Under the pieces are notes generated by a model. The model was not told where the DNA came from and searched no databases. It saw only the letters and a program-made list of their open reading frames with translations. Below are positions 51,563 to 59,821 of a stretch of DNA of 64,000 nt, piece by piece. A program made the translations under genes and the position numbers. Origin of the DNA: Sphingomonas sp. (lineage in GTDB: Bacteria > Pseudomonadota > Alphaproteobacteria > Sphingomonadales > Sphingomonadaceae); contig NZ_JAHBZI010000001.1 in NCBI RefSeq assembly GCF_019635515.1, positions 372,001 through 436,000 of the forward strand, given 5' to 3'. Each line of letters starts with the position of its first letter. Within the stretch, counting starts at the first letter, position 1.

Positions 51563-51917
51563 GCGCCTCTCCCTGGCCGCTCCGTCACGCCGGACTTGTT
51601 CCGGCATCCACCTCGCCGCAGGGGCTGGTCCGTGAGCTTCCTGGCCAGAGACTGCCGCACGGTGGCCCCCGGAACAAGCCGGTGCATATCCCTTTGCGCC
51701 AAGGTATCGGCTGTTCCCTGCGAAAGCAGGGGTCCAGAGTTACAAGCGATGCCGCTCGGGGCTCCTGGGCTCCTGCTTTCGCAGGAGAACGCGTTCACTC
51801 GCCTCCCTCCTTGTCCGAATGGTATAAGTACCGAACAAGCCCAGGGTGACAGGCCGTGGGACGCTCGCCCCGCACACGCGCTTTGCCGCGCCATCGCAGC
51901 GGTGTTAGAGAAGCGGC
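51563..51917. repeat. Gene-free 355-bp interval with REP-like hairpins
   Basis: A hairpin GCCGGACTTGTTCCGGC (51589-51605) lies within CGTCACGCCGGACTTGTTCC and following bases. A second unit spans 51713-51792: CCCTGCGAAAGCAGGG near its start and CTCCTGCTTTCGCAGGAG at its end, which are partly complementary to each other. The rest shows no gene. A further fragment of the first type (CCGAACAAGCCCAGGGTGAC, 51834-51853) is present. These resemble widespread REP-type units of sphingomonads. Confidence 0.65.
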
Positions 51918-53060
51918 GTGGCGAACCCAGTCCATAGCGCCCGGCAACTGATGCCGGCACCGATCCGCGATCCCGGCCTGCTCTCGCGCCCGTTCTTCGA
52001 GGACAAGTCGCGCGCCTTCTGGCTGCTCCAGGCGGCGGGCTGGTCGGGCTACCTGTTGCTGCGCACCGTGGTATCGATTTCGAACGCGATCACGGTCGAG
52101 GCGATCATCGCCGCGATCATCGAGGCGATCGTCGGCTACTGCCTGACGCTGCTGCTCTCGACGCTCTATGGTTATTTCCGCCGGTTCAACCGCATCAGCG
52201 GCGTGCTGCTGACCCTCACCGCGCTCCTGCTGGCGACGGTCATCTACGCGGTGATCGACGCCTTCACCTTCAGCTTCATCAAGGCCGCCGAGCCGGGCAT
52301 CAGCATACCCCTCGTCATCGGCTCGCTGTTCCTCAATTTCACAGTCCTCGCCGGCTGGTCCGCGCTCTATTTCGGGATCAATTTCTATCTGATCGTCGAG
52401 CAGCAGATCGATCAGATGCAGGCGCTGGAGATGCAGGCCAGCCACGCCCAGCTGGCGATGCTGCGCTATCAGCTCAATCCGCATTTCCTGTTCAACACGC
52501 TCAATTCGATCTCGACGCTGGTGCTGCTCAAGCAGACCGAGCGCGCCAACGTGATGCTGTCCCGCCTCAGCTCGTTCCTGCGCTACACGCTCGCCAACGA
52601 GCCGACCGCGCATGTCACGCTCGCGCAGGAGGTCGAGACCCTCCAGCTCTATCTCGAGATCGAGAAGATGCGCTTCGACGAGCGCCTGCGCCCGCATTTC
52701 GATATCGATCCGCGCGTCGCCAGGGCGCGGCTGCCCTCGCTGCTGCTCCAGCCGCTGGTCGAAAACGCGATCAAATATGCGGTGACGCCGCAGGAGGAGG
52801 GCGCCGATATCACCGTTTCGGCTCGGCTCGCCGGAGAACGGGTGCAGATCAGCGTATCCGACACCGGACCTGGATTGATCGAACGCCAGCCGAGGCCGAC
52901 CCTTTCAACCGGCGTGGGGCTCGCCAATATAAAGGAACGGCTGGCGCAGTCCTTCGGGGCTGACCACCGTTTCGATTCGCAGTCGAACCCGGGGCAGGGG
53001 TTCAGCGTTGAGATCGAGATACCGTTCCAGATCGAGGAACCGAACCGAGAGGCCGCATGA
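51918..53060 (+). CDS. LytS/YehU-type sensor histidine kinase
   Basis: A protein of 380 residues with a GTG start (a Met at residue 12 is an alternative). About four to five helices (residues 30-170) form the membrane sensor. The His_kinase domain follows: MLRYQLNPHFLFNTLNSIST with phospho-acceptor His189, LSSFLRYTLANEP and EVETLQLYLEIEKMRFDERL. The ATPase domain has LLLQPLVENAIKYAV (N box), VSDTGPGLI and GVGLANIKERL (G boxes). It overlaps the response regulator gene by 4 bases, forming a two-component pair. The signal is unknown. Confidence 0.95.
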   Translation: MANPVHSARQLMPAPIRDPGLLSRPFFEDKSRAFWLLQAAGWSGYLLLRTVVSISNAITVEAIIAAIIEAIVGYCLTLLLSTLYGYFRRFNRISGVLLTLTALLLATVIYAVIDAFTFSFIKAAEPGISIPLVIGSLFLNFTVLAGWSALYFGINFYLIVEQQIDQMQALEMQASHAQLAMLRYQLNPHFLFNTLNSISTLVLLKQTERANVMLSRLSSFLRYTLANEPTAHVTLAQEVETLQLYLEIEKMRFDERLRPHFDIDPRVARARLPSLLLQPLVENAIKYAVTPQEEGADITVSARLAGERVQISVSDTGPGLIERQPRPTLSTGVGLANIKERLAQSFGADHRFDSQSNPGQGFSVEIEIPFQIEEPNREAA

Positions 53061-53857
53061 CCATACGCACCATTCTGGTCGACGACGAACCGTTGGCCAT
53101 CCAGGGCCTTGAGCTCCGCCTTCAGGAGCACGAAGACGTCGAGATCATCGACAAATGCTCGAACGGCCGCGAGGCCATCCGCAGCATCAAGACCCACAAG
53201 CCCGATCTTGTCTTCCTCGATATCCAGATGCCCGGCTTCGATGGTTTCTCGGTCGTCCAGGGCCTTATGGAAGTCGAGCCGCCCTTGTTCGTGTTCGTCA
53301 CCGCCTATAGCGACCACGCCATCCGCGCCTTCGAGGCGCAGGCGATGGATTATCTGATGAAGCCGGTCGAGCCCGCCCGCCTTGCCGACACGCTCGATCG
53401 CGTCCGCCAGCGCCTGACCGAGAAGCGCGGCGTCGAGGAAGTCGAGAAACTGAAGGAAGTCCTCGCCGAAGTCGCGCCAGAAGCCGCCGACGAGATCGCC
53501 ACCACCGATGGTGAAATGGCCTCGAACCGCTTCGAGAAGCTCATCAACATCAAGGATCGCGGCCAGATCTTCCGCGTCGATGTCGATACCATCGAGCGCA
53601 TCGACGCCGCCGGCGATTACATGTGCATCTATACCGGCGACAACACGCTGATCCTGCGCGAGACGATGAAGGACCTCGAAAAGCGCCTTGATCCGCGCCG
53701 CTTCCAGCGGGTCCACCGCTCGACGATCGTCAATCTCGATCTGGTCAAGCAGGTCAAGCCGCACACCAACGGCGAATGCTTCCTGGTGCTCGATTCGGGG
53801 GCCAGCGTGAAGGTCAGCCGCTCGTACCGCGACGTGGTGGCACGCTTCGTTCACTGA
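53057..53857 (+). CDS. LytTR-family response regulator
   Basis: A protein of 266 residues. The receiver domain (1-120) has Asp9/Asp10, phospho-acceptor Asp55 in LVFLDIQMPGFDGFSVV, and the Lys of the MKPVEPARL motif. A charged linker (about 125-165, GVEEVEKLKEVLAEVAPEAA then DEIATTDGEMA) leads to a LytTR DNA-binding domain. This is KLINIKDRGQIFRVDVDTIE, YMCIYTGDNTLILRETMKDL and FQRVHRSTIVNLDLVKQVKP. It is the partner of the kinase upstream. The linker is longer and more acidic than in AlgR-like proteins. Confidence 0.95.
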   Translation: MTIRTILVDDEPLAIQGLELRLQEHEDVEIIDKCSNGREAIRSIKTHKPDLVFLDIQMPGFDGFSVVQGLMEVEPPLFVFVTAYSDHAIRAFEAQAMDYLMKPVEPARLADTLDRVRQRLTEKRGVEEVEKLKEVLAEVAPEAADEIATTDGEMASNRFEKLINIKDRGQIFRVDVDTIERIDAAGDYMCIYTGDNTLILRETMKDLEKRLDPRRFQRVHRSTIVNLDLVKQVKPHTNGECFLVLDSGASVKVSRSYRDVVARFVH

Positions 53858-53865
53858 TCGCCTAA

Positions 53866-53986
53866 ATCCTCCCCGGAGGGGGAGGGGGACCGCGAAGCGG
53901 TGGAGGGGGCTTGCCCCAAACGATACCGCTCGTGGCGAACCCCCTCCGTCAGCCTTTGGCTGCCACCTCCCCCTCCGGGGCAGGAT
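53866..53986. repeat. Intergenic repeat, family A copy 3
   Basis: A 121-bp element between the response regulator and the next gene. Landmarks are CCTCCCCGGAGGGGGAGG, GGACCGCGAAGCGGTGGAGG and CCCCCTCCGTCAGCC. The right arm is CCTCCCCCTCCGGGGCAGG. It is very similar to copy 4. The centre (CGATACCGCTCGTGGCGA) is shared with copy 4 apart from a few bases. Confidence 0.88.
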
Positions 53987-54073
53987 CAAAGCACCCAACC
54001 CTACCCTATCCAGGGGATAGCCACCGCCCGCCGCCCAGCTATCGCCATCTCCTGAACTATCAGGGGATGGCCG

Positions 54074-54508
54074 ATGCGTTTCAGGGATATCATTGCCGCA
54101 ATCGGCCTGATCGCGGCGACATTGTTTTCGGGCGCGGCGCAAGCGGGCGACAAGGCGGCGGGCTGGGCGAAATGGGCCGACCGCGCCGAACTCATCTATA
54201 ACTCCACGCTTGCCGGCAATGCGATGGAGGTCGCCACCGCGTGCAAGGGCGTGACCGGCGTCGTCATCGGCCAGGGTTTCCAATTCCCCTATTGGGGCCA
54301 GTCGCTGATCCAGGTCTGCGACGTGCTGAAGGCGGCGGAAAAGGAGTCCGGCAATCGCCGCCGCAAGGGGCAGGTATGTTCGGACCTTCGCCGTCTAGCC
54401 AAGATCATGGCCAAGGCCGAACCCGTCGCCGAAGAGCCGCGCGCTGCCGTCGTCGCTCAGAATATCGCCAAAGTGCTGACGGTGATGGACCAGCAATCCT
54501 GCCACTGA
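54074..54508 (+). CDS. Small secreted helical protein, unknown function
   Basis: A protein of 144 residues, ATG 54074 after AGGGGA. The signal peptide MRFRDIIAAIGLIAATLFSG is followed by AAQAGDKAAGW. The mature part is helical with three or four Cys (ATACKGVTGVV, IQVCDVLKAAEK, GQVCSDLRRLAK, DQQSC), a pattern for disulfide-stabilised periplasmic proteins. It somewhat resembles Rap1a/Tai-like immunity proteins in size and Cys number, but I would not assign it. It is followed by the PEP mutase gene after 60 bases. Confidence 0.7.
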   Translation: MRFRDIIAAIGLIAATLFSGAAQAGDKAAGWAKWADRAELIYNSTLAGNAMEVATACKGVTGVVIGQGFQFPYWGQSLIQVCDVLKAAEKESGNRRRKGQVCSDLRRLAKIMAKAEPVAEEPRAAVVAQNIAKVLTVMDQQSCH

Positions 54509-54568
54509 GCGCTTGTTGACCGCATGGAACGAATGTGGAACATTGGCGGCGCGAGAGGAAGGCCGCCA

Positions 54569-55327
54569 ATGACCAGGTTCGAGATATTTGCCGCCCTGCA
54601 CGTGCCCGGAAACCCGCTGATCCTGTTCAACGTGTGGGACGCGGGCAGCGCCCAGGCGGCCGAGCGGGCAGGGGCCCTGGCCATCGCCACCGGCAGCGCC
54701 TCGGTCTCGACCGCGCATGGTTTCAGCGATGCCGAGGAGCTTCCGCTCGATCTCGCCCTCGCCAATGCCGAACGCGTCGTCCGCGCCACATCGCTGCCGG
54801 TCAGCATCGATTTCGAAGGCGGCTATTCGACCGATCCCGCGCAGACCGCCGCCAATGTCGCCGCGCTGGCCGCGACCGGCGCGATTGGCTGCAATCTCGA
54901 GGACCAGATCGTCGCCACCCATGGCACGCCCGGGCGGACCATGCACGCCATCGCCGATCAGGCCAGGCGCATCGCGGCGATCGTCAGGGCCGCGCCCGAT
55001 TTCTTCCTCAACGCCCGCACCGATACCTTCCTGATCGCCAGGCCCGATACGCATGACGATGCGATGGCCGATGCCGCGATCGAGCGCGGCAAGGCCTATG
55101 CGGATGCCGGTGCGCACGGCTTCTTCGTTCCCGGTCTCGCCGATCTCCGGTTGCTGGAGAGGGTCTGCTCGGGCGTTCCGCTGCCGGTCAATTTCATGGC
55201 CTTTCCCGGCGCCCCCGATGCCAAAGCCGTCGCCGCCACCGGCGTCGCCCGCATCAGCCACGGCCCCTTTCCGCACATGGCCGCGCTCAAGGCCTTCGAA
55301 GACGCGGCGCGTGCGGCATTTGCCTAA
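54569..55327 (+). CDS. Isocitrate lyase / PEP mutase family protein
   Basis: A protein of 252 residues from MTRFEIFAALHVPGNPLILF (54569), after GAGAGGAAGG. The TIM-barrel family motifs are NVWDAGSAQAAERAGALAIA, TGSASVSTAHGFSDAEELPL, VSIDFEGGYS (metal-binding Asp/Glu), GCNLEDQIV and FLNARTDTFL. Relatives include carboxyphosphonoenolpyruvate mutase and oxaloacetate decarboxylase-like lyases that cleave or form C-C or C-P bonds. The substrate is not evident. A family A repeat follows directly. Confidence 0.92.
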   Translation: MTRFEIFAALHVPGNPLILFNVWDAGSAQAAERAGALAIATGSASVSTAHGFSDAEELPLDLALANAERVVRATSLPVSIDFEGGYSTDPAQTAANVAALAATGAIGCNLEDQIVATHGTPGRTMHAIADQARRIAAIVRAAPDFFLNARTDTFLIARPDTHDDAMADAAIERGKAYADAGAHGFFVPGLADLRLLERVCSGVPLPVNFMAFPGAPDAKAVAATGVARISHGPFPHMAALKAFEDAARAAFA

Positions 55328-55328
55328 A

Positions 55329-55448
55329 AATCCTCCCCCGGAGGGGGGGACCGCGAAGCGGTGGAGGGGGCAGGCCGCAAACGATATCGCCTGTGGCGAG
55401 CCCCCTCCGTCAGGCTGCGCCTGCCACCTCCCCCTCCGGGGGAGGATT
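55329..55448. repeat. Intergenic repeat, family A copy 4
   Basis: A 120-bp element starting 2 bases after the stop codon of the PEP-mutase-like gene. The outer arms CCTCCCCCGGAGGGGGG and CCTCCCCCTCCGGGGGAGG flank GACCGCGAAGCGGTGGAGG and CCCCCTCCGTCAGGC. It is the closest match to copy 3. Confidence 0.88.
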
Positions 55449-55667
55449 GAGAAGCTTGCAATGTAGGATTTCGCCTGCTTGGCTCGCGCGGTCGGCATTG
55501 CCGTCCGCTCTTTGAAATCGTCGGTCCCGAACTCCCCATGGGCAGTGCGAAGATCGCGCCGCGCGCACAACAGCCAGCCCCCATGGTCAGTGCGACCATT
55601 GGGACCATTCGCGAATGTTTAGCCCCCTAAAAAGACTAAACTTCCTCAACATTCGCGCCGATGGCGA
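55449..55667. other. Gene-free interval with a direct repeat and element R
   Basis: No gene is seen. Two similar units, CCCCATGGGCAGTGCGA (55534-55550) and CCCCATGGTCAGTGCGA (55578-55594), stand 44 bases apart. Element R follows. Together with repeat copy 4 this makes about 340 bases of non-coding sequence between two convergent genes. Confidence 0.6.
55610..55657 (+). repeat. Short repeated element R, copy 2, with paired ends
   Basis: The core AAACTTCCTCAACATTCG is identical to copy 1. Here it is flanked by perfect 10-bp arms CGCGAATGTT (55610-55619) and AACATTCGCG (55648-55657), so a stem-loop of about 48 nt can form. It lies 10 bases from the end of the convergent hydrolase gene, not before a gene start. 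Confidence 0.75.
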
Positions 55668-57260
55668 TTACCGCACCGGCACGAACGCCAGGTGCTGGAA
55701 ATCGTAGCTGAAGTCGGCGAGCGGCGAGAGCGCCTTCATGCTCACGCCCGTCACCTTGCCGTCCACGACCGCGAATTTGATCACCGCATCCTCGCCCGCG
55801 CCCTTGGGAAAATGGGTGCGGAAGGTGTCGGGCCCCCATGGCTCGAGCGCGCTCTTGAACACCGGCGTCGGCGTGAAATCGATAGCCAGACCCTTGCCGC
55901 GCTTGCTGACGACGATGTCGCCGTACCATGGATCGCGATAGCGCCCGGCATAGGCATCGAGAGCCAGGCTCGGGCCGCCCGCCGGCGCCTTGTCGAGACT
56001 GCCGCCCAATTCGGCCAGCGCCGCGTCGTTGGCGGCCTTGACCCGCGCCTGCGCCGCCGCGACCCAGTCGAATGCGGGCGCGCCGATGCACAGGTCGAGC
56101 AGCGCGTTGCGGATCCCGCCGGACACGCCATCCTCGGTGTTCGAGAACACCGCCACCGCCGCCTTGCGTCCCGGCAGCATCGCCGTCTGCGTCACCTGGC
56201 CCGAAAGCCCGCCCGAATGGTGCACCAGCCGTTCGCCGCGATAATCCTGGACGAACCAGCCGAGCGCATAGGTCTGGGTCACGCCACGCGCCGGCCAGGT
56301 GTCGCTCGGCCCGTTGGAGGAGGCGACGATCGTCTGCGGCTTCCATAGCTCGGCCTGCTGGGCGGGGCTCCACAGCGCGTTGCCGTCGGGCAGCTTGCCG
56401 CTCGCCATCTGCACTTCGAGCCAATGGACGATGTCGCTCACGCTGGCGTTGATCCCGCCCGCAGCGTCGGTCATCGGCCCCTCGTCCGGCGGAATCACTT
56501 CCATCGGTCCCATGCCCCGGAGCGGCGGCCCGAGCCGGGCGTGCCGCCCCGCGACATTGCCGCCCTTGAGGAAGCGCAAAGCCGGCGCCGCGTCGGTCAT
56601 GCCCAGCGGGGTCAGCAGCCGCTGGCTGACGAACTCGGCCCATGTCTTGCCGGTCAGCCGCTCGATCAGCAGCCCCGCGACGACATAGAGGATGTTGTCA
56701 TAGGCGTAGCCGGTGCGGAAGCCGCGCTCGGCGGCGAGGAAGGGCAGCGCCTTCAGCGCCTCGCTGGCTGGCCGCTCGCTCGCCGGGAATTGCATCAGGT
56801 CGCCCGCGCCCAGCGCCAGTCCGCTATTATGGACCAGCAGGTCGCGCACCGTCATCAATGCGGTGACGCGCGGATCGTGCATCCTGAATTCGGGGATATA
56901 TTTGGTGACCGGCTCGTCCCACGCGACCTTGCCCTCCTCGACCAGCATCGCCAGCGCGGCGGCGGTGAAGCTCTTGGAGTTGGAGGCGATGCCGAAGCGG
57001 GTGTGGATATCGACCGGAGCCGGCTTGCCGAGCGTCTGGACGCCATAGCCCTTCAAATAGGTGGGCTTGCCCGGCCGGATCACCGCCACAGCGATCCCGG
57101 GCGTCTCGAACGCGGCCATGAACCTGGTGACGATATCGTCGATCGCGGGATCGGCGGCCGCCTGCTCGGTGGCGAAGGCCATTGCCGGCAAGCCCGCCGC
57201 GACGAGCCCGCCTGCGGACCAGAGCAGCGCCTGGCGCCGATTGAGTTGCAGCCCGCTCAT
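55668..57260 (-). CDS. Class C beta-lactamase-like serine hydrolase, exported
   Basis: A protein of 530 residues. The N-terminus MSGLQLNRRQALLWSAGGLV has an RR pair before a hydrophobic stretch, so Tat export is possible. The catalytic motifs are Ser93-x-x-Lys96 (FGIASNSKSFTAAALAML), Tyr-x-Asn (as YAYDNILYVVAG) and HSG (LVHHSGGLSGQVTQT). The C-terminal 130 residues (DAYAGRYRDPWYGDIVVSKR) form a DUF3471-like lipocalin domain. Such proteins are esterases, D-aminopeptidases or peptidases; antibiotic hydrolysis is not implied. Confidence 0.94.
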   Translation of the reverse strand: MSGLQLNRRQALLWSAGGLVAAGLPAMAFATEQAAADPAIDDIVTRFMAAFETPGIAVAVIRPGKPTYLKGYGVQTLGKPAPVDIHTRFGIASNSKSFTAAALAMLVEEGKVAWDEPVTKYIPEFRMHDPRVTALMTVRDLLVHNSGLALGAGDLMQFPASERPASEALKALPFLAAERGFRTGYAYDNILYVVAGLLIERLTGKTWAEFVSQRLLTPLGMTDAAPALRFLKGGNVAGRHARLGPPLRGMGPMEVIPPDEGPMTDAAGGINASVSDIVHWLEVQMASGKLPDGNALWSPAQQAELWKPQTIVASSNGPSDTWPARGVTQTYALGWFVQDYRGERLVHHSGGLSGQVTQTAMLPGRKAAVAVFSNTEDGVSGGIRNALLDLCIGAPAFDWVAAAQARVKAANDAALAELGGSLDKAPAGGPSLALDAYAGRYRDPWYGDIVVSKRGKGLAIDFTPTPVFKSALEPWGPDTFRTHFPKGAGEDAVIKFAVVDGKVTGVSMKALSPLADFSYDFQHLAFVPVR

Positions 57261-57300
57261 GTCATGTGCTCCCGGTCGTTCGCCGCGAGCCTAGCCGGGC

Positions 57301-57576
57301 TTATTCGGCTTCGGAAGCCTCGTCGGCGGCGCCTTCCGCCGGGCGCTCGAACCAAGCCTCGACCGGGCCCTTGAGCGTGATCGTCAGCGGCTGGCCACGG
57401 CGATCGACCTTGTTGCCGAGCGCGACCTTGATCCAGCCCTCGGAGATCGAATATTCCTCGACGTCGCGGCGCTCGACGCCCTTGAAGCGGATGCCGATCC
57501 CGCGCTCCAGCACGGGCTGATCGAAATAGGGGCTGTTCTGGTTGACCGAGAGCCGGTCGGGGGGAGTATCGCTCAT
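57301..57576 (-). CDS. DUF3297 family protein
   Basis: A protein of 91 residues from MSDTPPDRLSVNQNSPYFDQ (57576), with GGGGGAG upstream. The signature continues LERGIGIRFKGVERRDVEEY, SISEGWIKVALGNKVDRRGQ and LTITLKGPVEAWFE. The C-terminal tail is acidic. DUF3297 proteins are small and cytoplasmic with no assigned function. It ends 41 bases before the start of the hydrolase gene and is probably cotranscribed. Confidence 0.93.
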   Translation of the reverse strand: MSDTPPDRLSVNQNSPYFDQPVLERGIGIRFKGVERRDVEEYSISEGWIKVALGNKVDRRGQPLTITLKGPVEAWFERPAEGAADEASEAE

Positions 57577-57605
57577 ATTCGCGCCCTTAGCCGCTATTGC
57601 CGTCA

Positions 57606-57641
57606 AGCAAAAGGGGCGCGGAGCCTGTCGCTCCGCGCCCC
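57606..57641 (-). terminator. Rho-independent terminator of the Tyr/Arg-rich protein gene
   Basis: A perfect 11-bp stem GGGGCGCGGAG / CTCCGCGCCCC (57613-57623, 57631-57641) with a 7-nt loop. On the minus strand it is followed by TTTTGCTT. It lies 25 bases after the stop of the gene at 57666 and before the DUF3297 gene. Confidence 0.88.
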
Positions 57642-57665
57642 TTCCCTGTTAGCCGGCGCTACGTC

Positions 57666-58016
57666 TTAGCGGCAGTAGCGGACCCGCACGCTGCGGCCCA
57701 GATACGGGTCGTACTGGCGGCGGATGGTGCAATGATCATATCCGCGATAACGGCGATAATTCTCGCGATAATAATAGCCGTCGGTCGGATAATAGCCGCG
57801 CTCGCGATAATAGCGGCGGTCATAATCGTAGCGGCTGTCGCTGGCGAGCGCCGCGCCGATGGCGAGACCCGCGATACCCGCGACAACGGCGGTGCCGGTA
57901 TTGTCGTGATGATAGCGGCCGCGATAGCGTTGCGCTTCCGCGGTCGGCGCGACGGCGACTAGCATGCTGGCGCCCAGCGTGACGCCGAGAACCGCCTTTT
58001 TGACAAGATTGGCCAT
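57666..58016 (-). CDS. Secreted Tyr/Arg-rich protein with glycine zipper
   Basis: A protein of 116 residues from MANLVKKAVLGVTLGASMLV (58016), after GAGGAGGAAAG. The signal peptide ends near APTAEA, then QRYRGRYHHD. A short Gly/Ala segment (TAVVAGIAGLAIGAALASDS) is followed by a Tyr/Arg/Asp-rich region (YDYDRRYYRERGYYPTDGYY) and a C-terminal Cys pair (DHCTIRRQYDPYLGRSVRVR then YC). Similar small proteins are common in sphingomonad envelopes. The function is unknown. Confidence 0.85.
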   Translation of the reverse strand: MANLVKKAVLGVTLGASMLVAVAPTAEAQRYRGRYHHDNTGTAVVAGIAGLAIGAALASDSRYDYDRRYYRERGYYPTDGYYYRENYRRYRGYDHCTIRRQYDPYLGRSVRVRYCR

Positions 58017-58166
58017 GACTTTCCTCCTCGTGTTCAACATCAGAGCCCTGACCCGACCTCTCATCAACGCGAGTCGAAGGCTGAGGATGCATTTTTAGTA
58101 AATTGCTTCTGAACCCGTGCGGAACCGAGTGTTCATGCCGCGTCCAGTTCGGTAAACACCGATGCC

Positions 58167-58568
58167 ATGCGATACTGGCTCCTCCGCTCCGAACCCGACG
58201 CCTATAGCTGGGACGATCTGATCCGCGACAAGGGGACCGAATGGAATGGCGTGCGCAACTACACCGCGCGCAATTTCCTGAAGGAGATGGAGCCCGGCGA
58301 CCGCGCCATCTTCTATCATTCGAACACCGAGAAGGCGGCGGTCGGGATCATGGAGATCACCCGCGCCTGGCAGCCGGATGGCGACGACGGCAAATGGGCG
58401 AGCGTGCGGGTCGAACCGGTCGAGAGATTGAAGAAGCCGGTGCCGCTGGCCGATATCAAGGCCGAGAAGCGCCTCGCCGAGATCGAAGTGCTGCGCCAGT
58501 CGCGCCTGTCGGTGACGCCGGTGCGCGAAGCCGAGTGGAAGGTGTTGCTGGAGATGGCCGGGCATTGA
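58167..58568 (+). CDS. EVE domain protein
   Basis: A protein of 133 residues, essentially one EVE (PUA-like) domain: MRYWLLRSEPDAYSWDDLIR, GTEWNGVRNYTARNFLKEME, PGDRAIFYHSNTEKAAVGIM, KWASVRVEPVERLKKPVPLA. EVE domains bind modified bases in DNA or RNA and occur in restriction and in housekeeping contexts. Here it stands next to the alkylguanine transferase gene, which suggests a nucleic-acid quality role. There is no restriction enzyme nearby. Confidence 0.95.
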   Translation: MRYWLLRSEPDAYSWDDLIRDKGTEWNGVRNYTARNFLKEMEPGDRAIFYHSNTEKAAVGIMEITRAWQPDGDDGKWASVRVEPVERLKKPVPLADIKAEKRLAEIEVLRQSRLSVTPVREAEWKVLLEMAGH

Positions 58569-58630
58569 GCGCAAGCGGCGGGAAGCGGCGCGGCGGCTTG
58601 CCGGATAGTCGGCAGGCGAAAGGACCCGCT

Positions 58631-59110
58631 ATGACTCTCGCTTTCAAGAATATGCCTTCGCCGGTCGGCGAGCTGAGGTTGGTGGCCAGCGACAAGGGGC
58701 TGGTCGCGATCCTGTGGGAGAATGACCGGCCGGGCCGTGTCATACTCGGGCCGCTAGCCGAGGATCGCGACCATGCGATCCTGACCGATGCCGAGCGGCA
58801 GATCGCCGCCTATTTCGCCGGCACGCTGACCCGCTTCGACGTGCCGCTCGATTTCCGCGGTACCGATTTCCAGAAATCGGTGTGGGCGGCATTGCTGACG
58901 ATCCCGTTCGGCGAGACGCGCAGCTATGGCGAGATCGCGCAGCAGATCGGGCGGCCCAGCGCATCGCGCGCGGTCGGCGCCGCCAATGGCCGCAATCCGA
59001 TCTCGATCATCGCGCCGTGCCACCGGGTGATCGGATCGAACGGCGCCCTGACCGGGTTCGCGGGCGGGCTGGCGACGAAGGAGCTGCTGCTGCGCCTGGA
59101 GCAACGATGA
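58631..59110 (+). CDS. ogt: Methylated-DNA-[protein]-cysteine S-methyltransferase
   Basis: A protein of 159 residues from MTLAFKNMPSPVGELRLVAS (58631). It removes alkyl groups from O6 of guanine to its own Cys130, in IAPCHRVIGSNGALTGFAGG. The DNA-binding helix-turn-helix is SYGEIAQQIGRPSASRAVGA then ANGRNP. The N-terminal ribonuclease-like domain is short, as in Ogt. It lacks the Ada regulatory domain. Confidence 0.97.
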   Translation: MTLAFKNMPSPVGELRLVASDKGLVAILWENDRPGRVILGPLAEDRDHAILTDAERQIAAYFAGTLTRFDVPLDFRGTDFQKSVWAALLTIPFGETRSYGEIAQQIGRPSASRAVGAANGRNPISIIAPCHRVIGSNGALTGFAGGLATKELLLRLEQR

Positions 59111-59159
59111 GCAAGAGCGAAGCCTGCTCTTTCAGACGAATCCTACATTGGAAGGGCGA

Positions 59160-59738
59160 TCAGGGCGTCGCTGATCCGGGCTCGGCCGGCTTCGGATCAT
59201 CGAGCGGGATCGGCACCCGGTTCGACTTGTCGATCCTCGGTTTCTTGCGGAACACCTTGCCGATATCGTGGAGCAATCCGCCGAAATTGGTGGCTTCGCC
59301 CGGTTCCTCGCAGCAGCTGTCCTTGTCGATCAGCTTCCCGACGGCGCGCACCAGGAAGGTCGCGCCGCCGAACAGGTCGACGCCTGTCGTGCAGCCCTGC
59401 GACAGCGTGGCGCAGGGCGGGACAGAGACACGAAGCGCATCGATGCCGGTGACGTCGGGATTGCTGGGCATCGGCCGGTCGGGCGGGCCGCGTTCTTCGG
59501 GTAGCGGCAGGCGGGGCACTTGCGCGGCGGCGGTGGCCGCCTCGCCGCAGACAAGGAGTTCGCCCTCGACCCGCTCCGAGGCGCAAGGGTCGGGCATCAG
59601 CGACCAGCGCTGCGTGCCGTCCTTGTCCCTGGCGGGCGTGGTGACGCCGCTACCGACCGTGTGAGGCACCGGCGCGGGAACGTCCTGCGCACCCGCCAGG
59701 ATCAGCAATGCGGCGATGATCATTCCGGCGGCTCCCAT
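59160..59738 (-). CDS. Secreted Pro-rich protein, unknown function
   Basis: A protein of 192 residues with a signal peptide (MGAAGMIIAALLILAGA, then QDVPAPVPH). It is rich in Pro and Asp and holds seven or so Cys, two adjacent (DKDSCCEEPGE). Segments are WSLMPDPCASERVEGELLVC, RPMPSNPDVTGIDALRVSVP and GVDLFGGATFLVRAVGKLID. No family is recognised. It is flanked by two copies of TCCTACATT (59141, 59771). Confidence 0.7.
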   Translation of the reverse strand: MGAAGMIIAALLILAGAQDVPAPVPHTVGSGVTTPARDKDGTQRWSLMPDPCASERVEGELLVCGEAATAAAQVPRLPLPEERGPPDRPMPSNPDVTGIDALRVSVPPCATLSQGCTTGVDLFGGATFLVRAVGKLIDKDSCCEEPGEATNFGGLLHDIGKVFRKKPRIDKSNRVPIPLDDPKPAEPGSATP

Positions 59739-59775
59739 TCGCCCTGTGCAGCGAAGATAAGCACGGGATTTCCTA

Positions 59776-59813
59776 CATTAAAAGGAAAAGGCGCCCGGAT
59801 CGCTCCGGACGCC
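59776..59813 (-). terminator. Rho-independent terminator of typA
   Basis: Arms GGCGCCCGGA / TCCGGACGCC (59790-59799, 59804-59813; near-perfect) with loop TCGC. The minus strand continues TTTTCCTTTTAATG. It lies 9 bases after the typA stop. Confidence 0.88.
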
Positions 59814-59821
59814 TTTGAACC

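Noticed and set aside
51918..53857. Novel signalling operon
   Set aside because: The kinase and LytTR regulator form a common two-component pair and nothing else is attached to it.
55668..57260. True antibiotic-inactivating class C beta-lactamase
   Set aside because: The motifs fit the wide serine hydrolase family and a DUF3471-like C-terminal domain is present, which is typical of esterases and peptidases rather than AmpC.
58241..58630. N-terminal extension of Ogt by 130 codons in the same frame
   Set aside because: It overlaps the EVE gene in another frame and has no Ada-like domain; the usual Ogt start is at 58631.
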